NCBI GenBank assembly: GCA_963576565.1 | Contig: OY755044.1 | Span: 95,308,752 to 95,372,751 of the forward strand | Reading direction: 5' to 3' | Origin: Aspidapion aeneum | Taxonomy: Eukaryota > Arthropoda > Insecta > Coleoptera > Brentidae | Length of the DNA: 64,000 nucleotides | In this document: positions 63,774 to 64,000 of the stretch, piece by piece | Position numbering within the stretch: the stretch's first letter is position 1 | Layout of the letters: each line of letters begins with the position of its first letter | Program-made: the position numbers and the translations under genes | The notes under the pieces: model-generated | The model's database searches: none | What the model saw: only the letters and a program-made list of their open reading frames with translations | Told to the model about the DNA's origin: nothing

Positions 63774-64000
63774 GTATTACTTTGAGCCTCTAAAATTGCA
63801 TCCTAGAAGCCTGACGTCTCTAGACCGCCAGGCTTCCAGGATGCAATGACTCTACTCTAAACAGCTTGCTACATCCTTATATCTAAAGGCATAAATACAG
63901 TTTGTTTGAAACTACTAGACAATGATTGAGTAGAAAAAAAAATTCTGACTTTCATCTCGTAGTCCACTCACGCAGACCACGGCTGTTACGCTGAAAATGA
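63774..64000. other. Probable intron of the BAG-like gene
   Basis: Contains a hairpin TTGCATCCTAGAAGCCTG / CAGGCTTCCAGGATGCAA (63797-63847). Nothing else recognised up to the window end. Confidence 0.4.

Overview
The window is nuclear DNA from an animal, almost certainly an insect. A beetle is plausible from the repeat types but is not proven by the sequence. It is AT-rich, intron-rich and mostly built of transposable elements. There is no sign of prokaryotic organisation, so operons, ribosome binding sites and CRISPR arrays do not apply.

Host genes. The left half (1899-30385, minus strand) is the 5' part of one gene, an orthologue of TMEM94, the P-type-ATPase-like protein of the endoplasmic reticulum. 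I assembled seven coding exons by eye: 30385-30276, 27360-27111, 25317-25149, 20107-19945, 15194-15027, 11229-11089 and 2100-1899. All splice sites are GT-AG, all phases agree, and together they encode the first 401 residues. The rest of the gene lies beyond base 1. Its six introns (1.8-9 kb) are packed with mobile elements. At the far right (63580-63773, plus strand) is one probable exon of a BAG-domain co-chaperone (Samui/starvin-like). I recognise no other host gene.

Mobile elements, left to right. (1) Eight copies of a 0.7-0.9 kb element with a hairpin at each end, a (TGTC)n microsatellite and three or four tandem units of about 110 bp; the layout matches Helentron-associated elements (HINE / DINE-1 / mini-me). 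(2) A layered nest at 5.95-10.92 kb: an RNase-H-bearing non-LTR retrotransposon split by a Penelope-like element, a microsatellite element and a hAT-like element that itself carries another microsatellite element. (3) Several elements with very long inverted repeats ending in CAGGGTGTCCC and flanked by TA. (4) Penelope-like elements with inverted ends and hammerhead-like motifs. (5) Palindromic elements at 15.5-16.5, 26.1-26.5 and 29.1-30.2 kb. (6) A heptanucleotide satellite at 33.2-34.5 kb. (7) A DNA transposon with a CGGQN-type protein relic (36.5-38.0 kb). (8) A complete CR1-like retrotransposon with two open ORFs (about 40.3-45.7 kb), apparently the youngest autonomous element here. (9) Two Mutator-like foldback elements with GC-rich ends and exact 9-bp target duplications (52.4-53.9 and 58.8-59.8 kb). 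(10) A hAT relic, a solo LTR, and a transposon relic at 60.2-62.1 kb with six co-oriented copies of one 15-mer.

The elements use the TMEM94 introns and the DNA upstream as repeated landing sites, and several insert into each other, which gives a relative order of events. Calls rest on reading motifs, terminal repeats and target duplications; no database search was possible.
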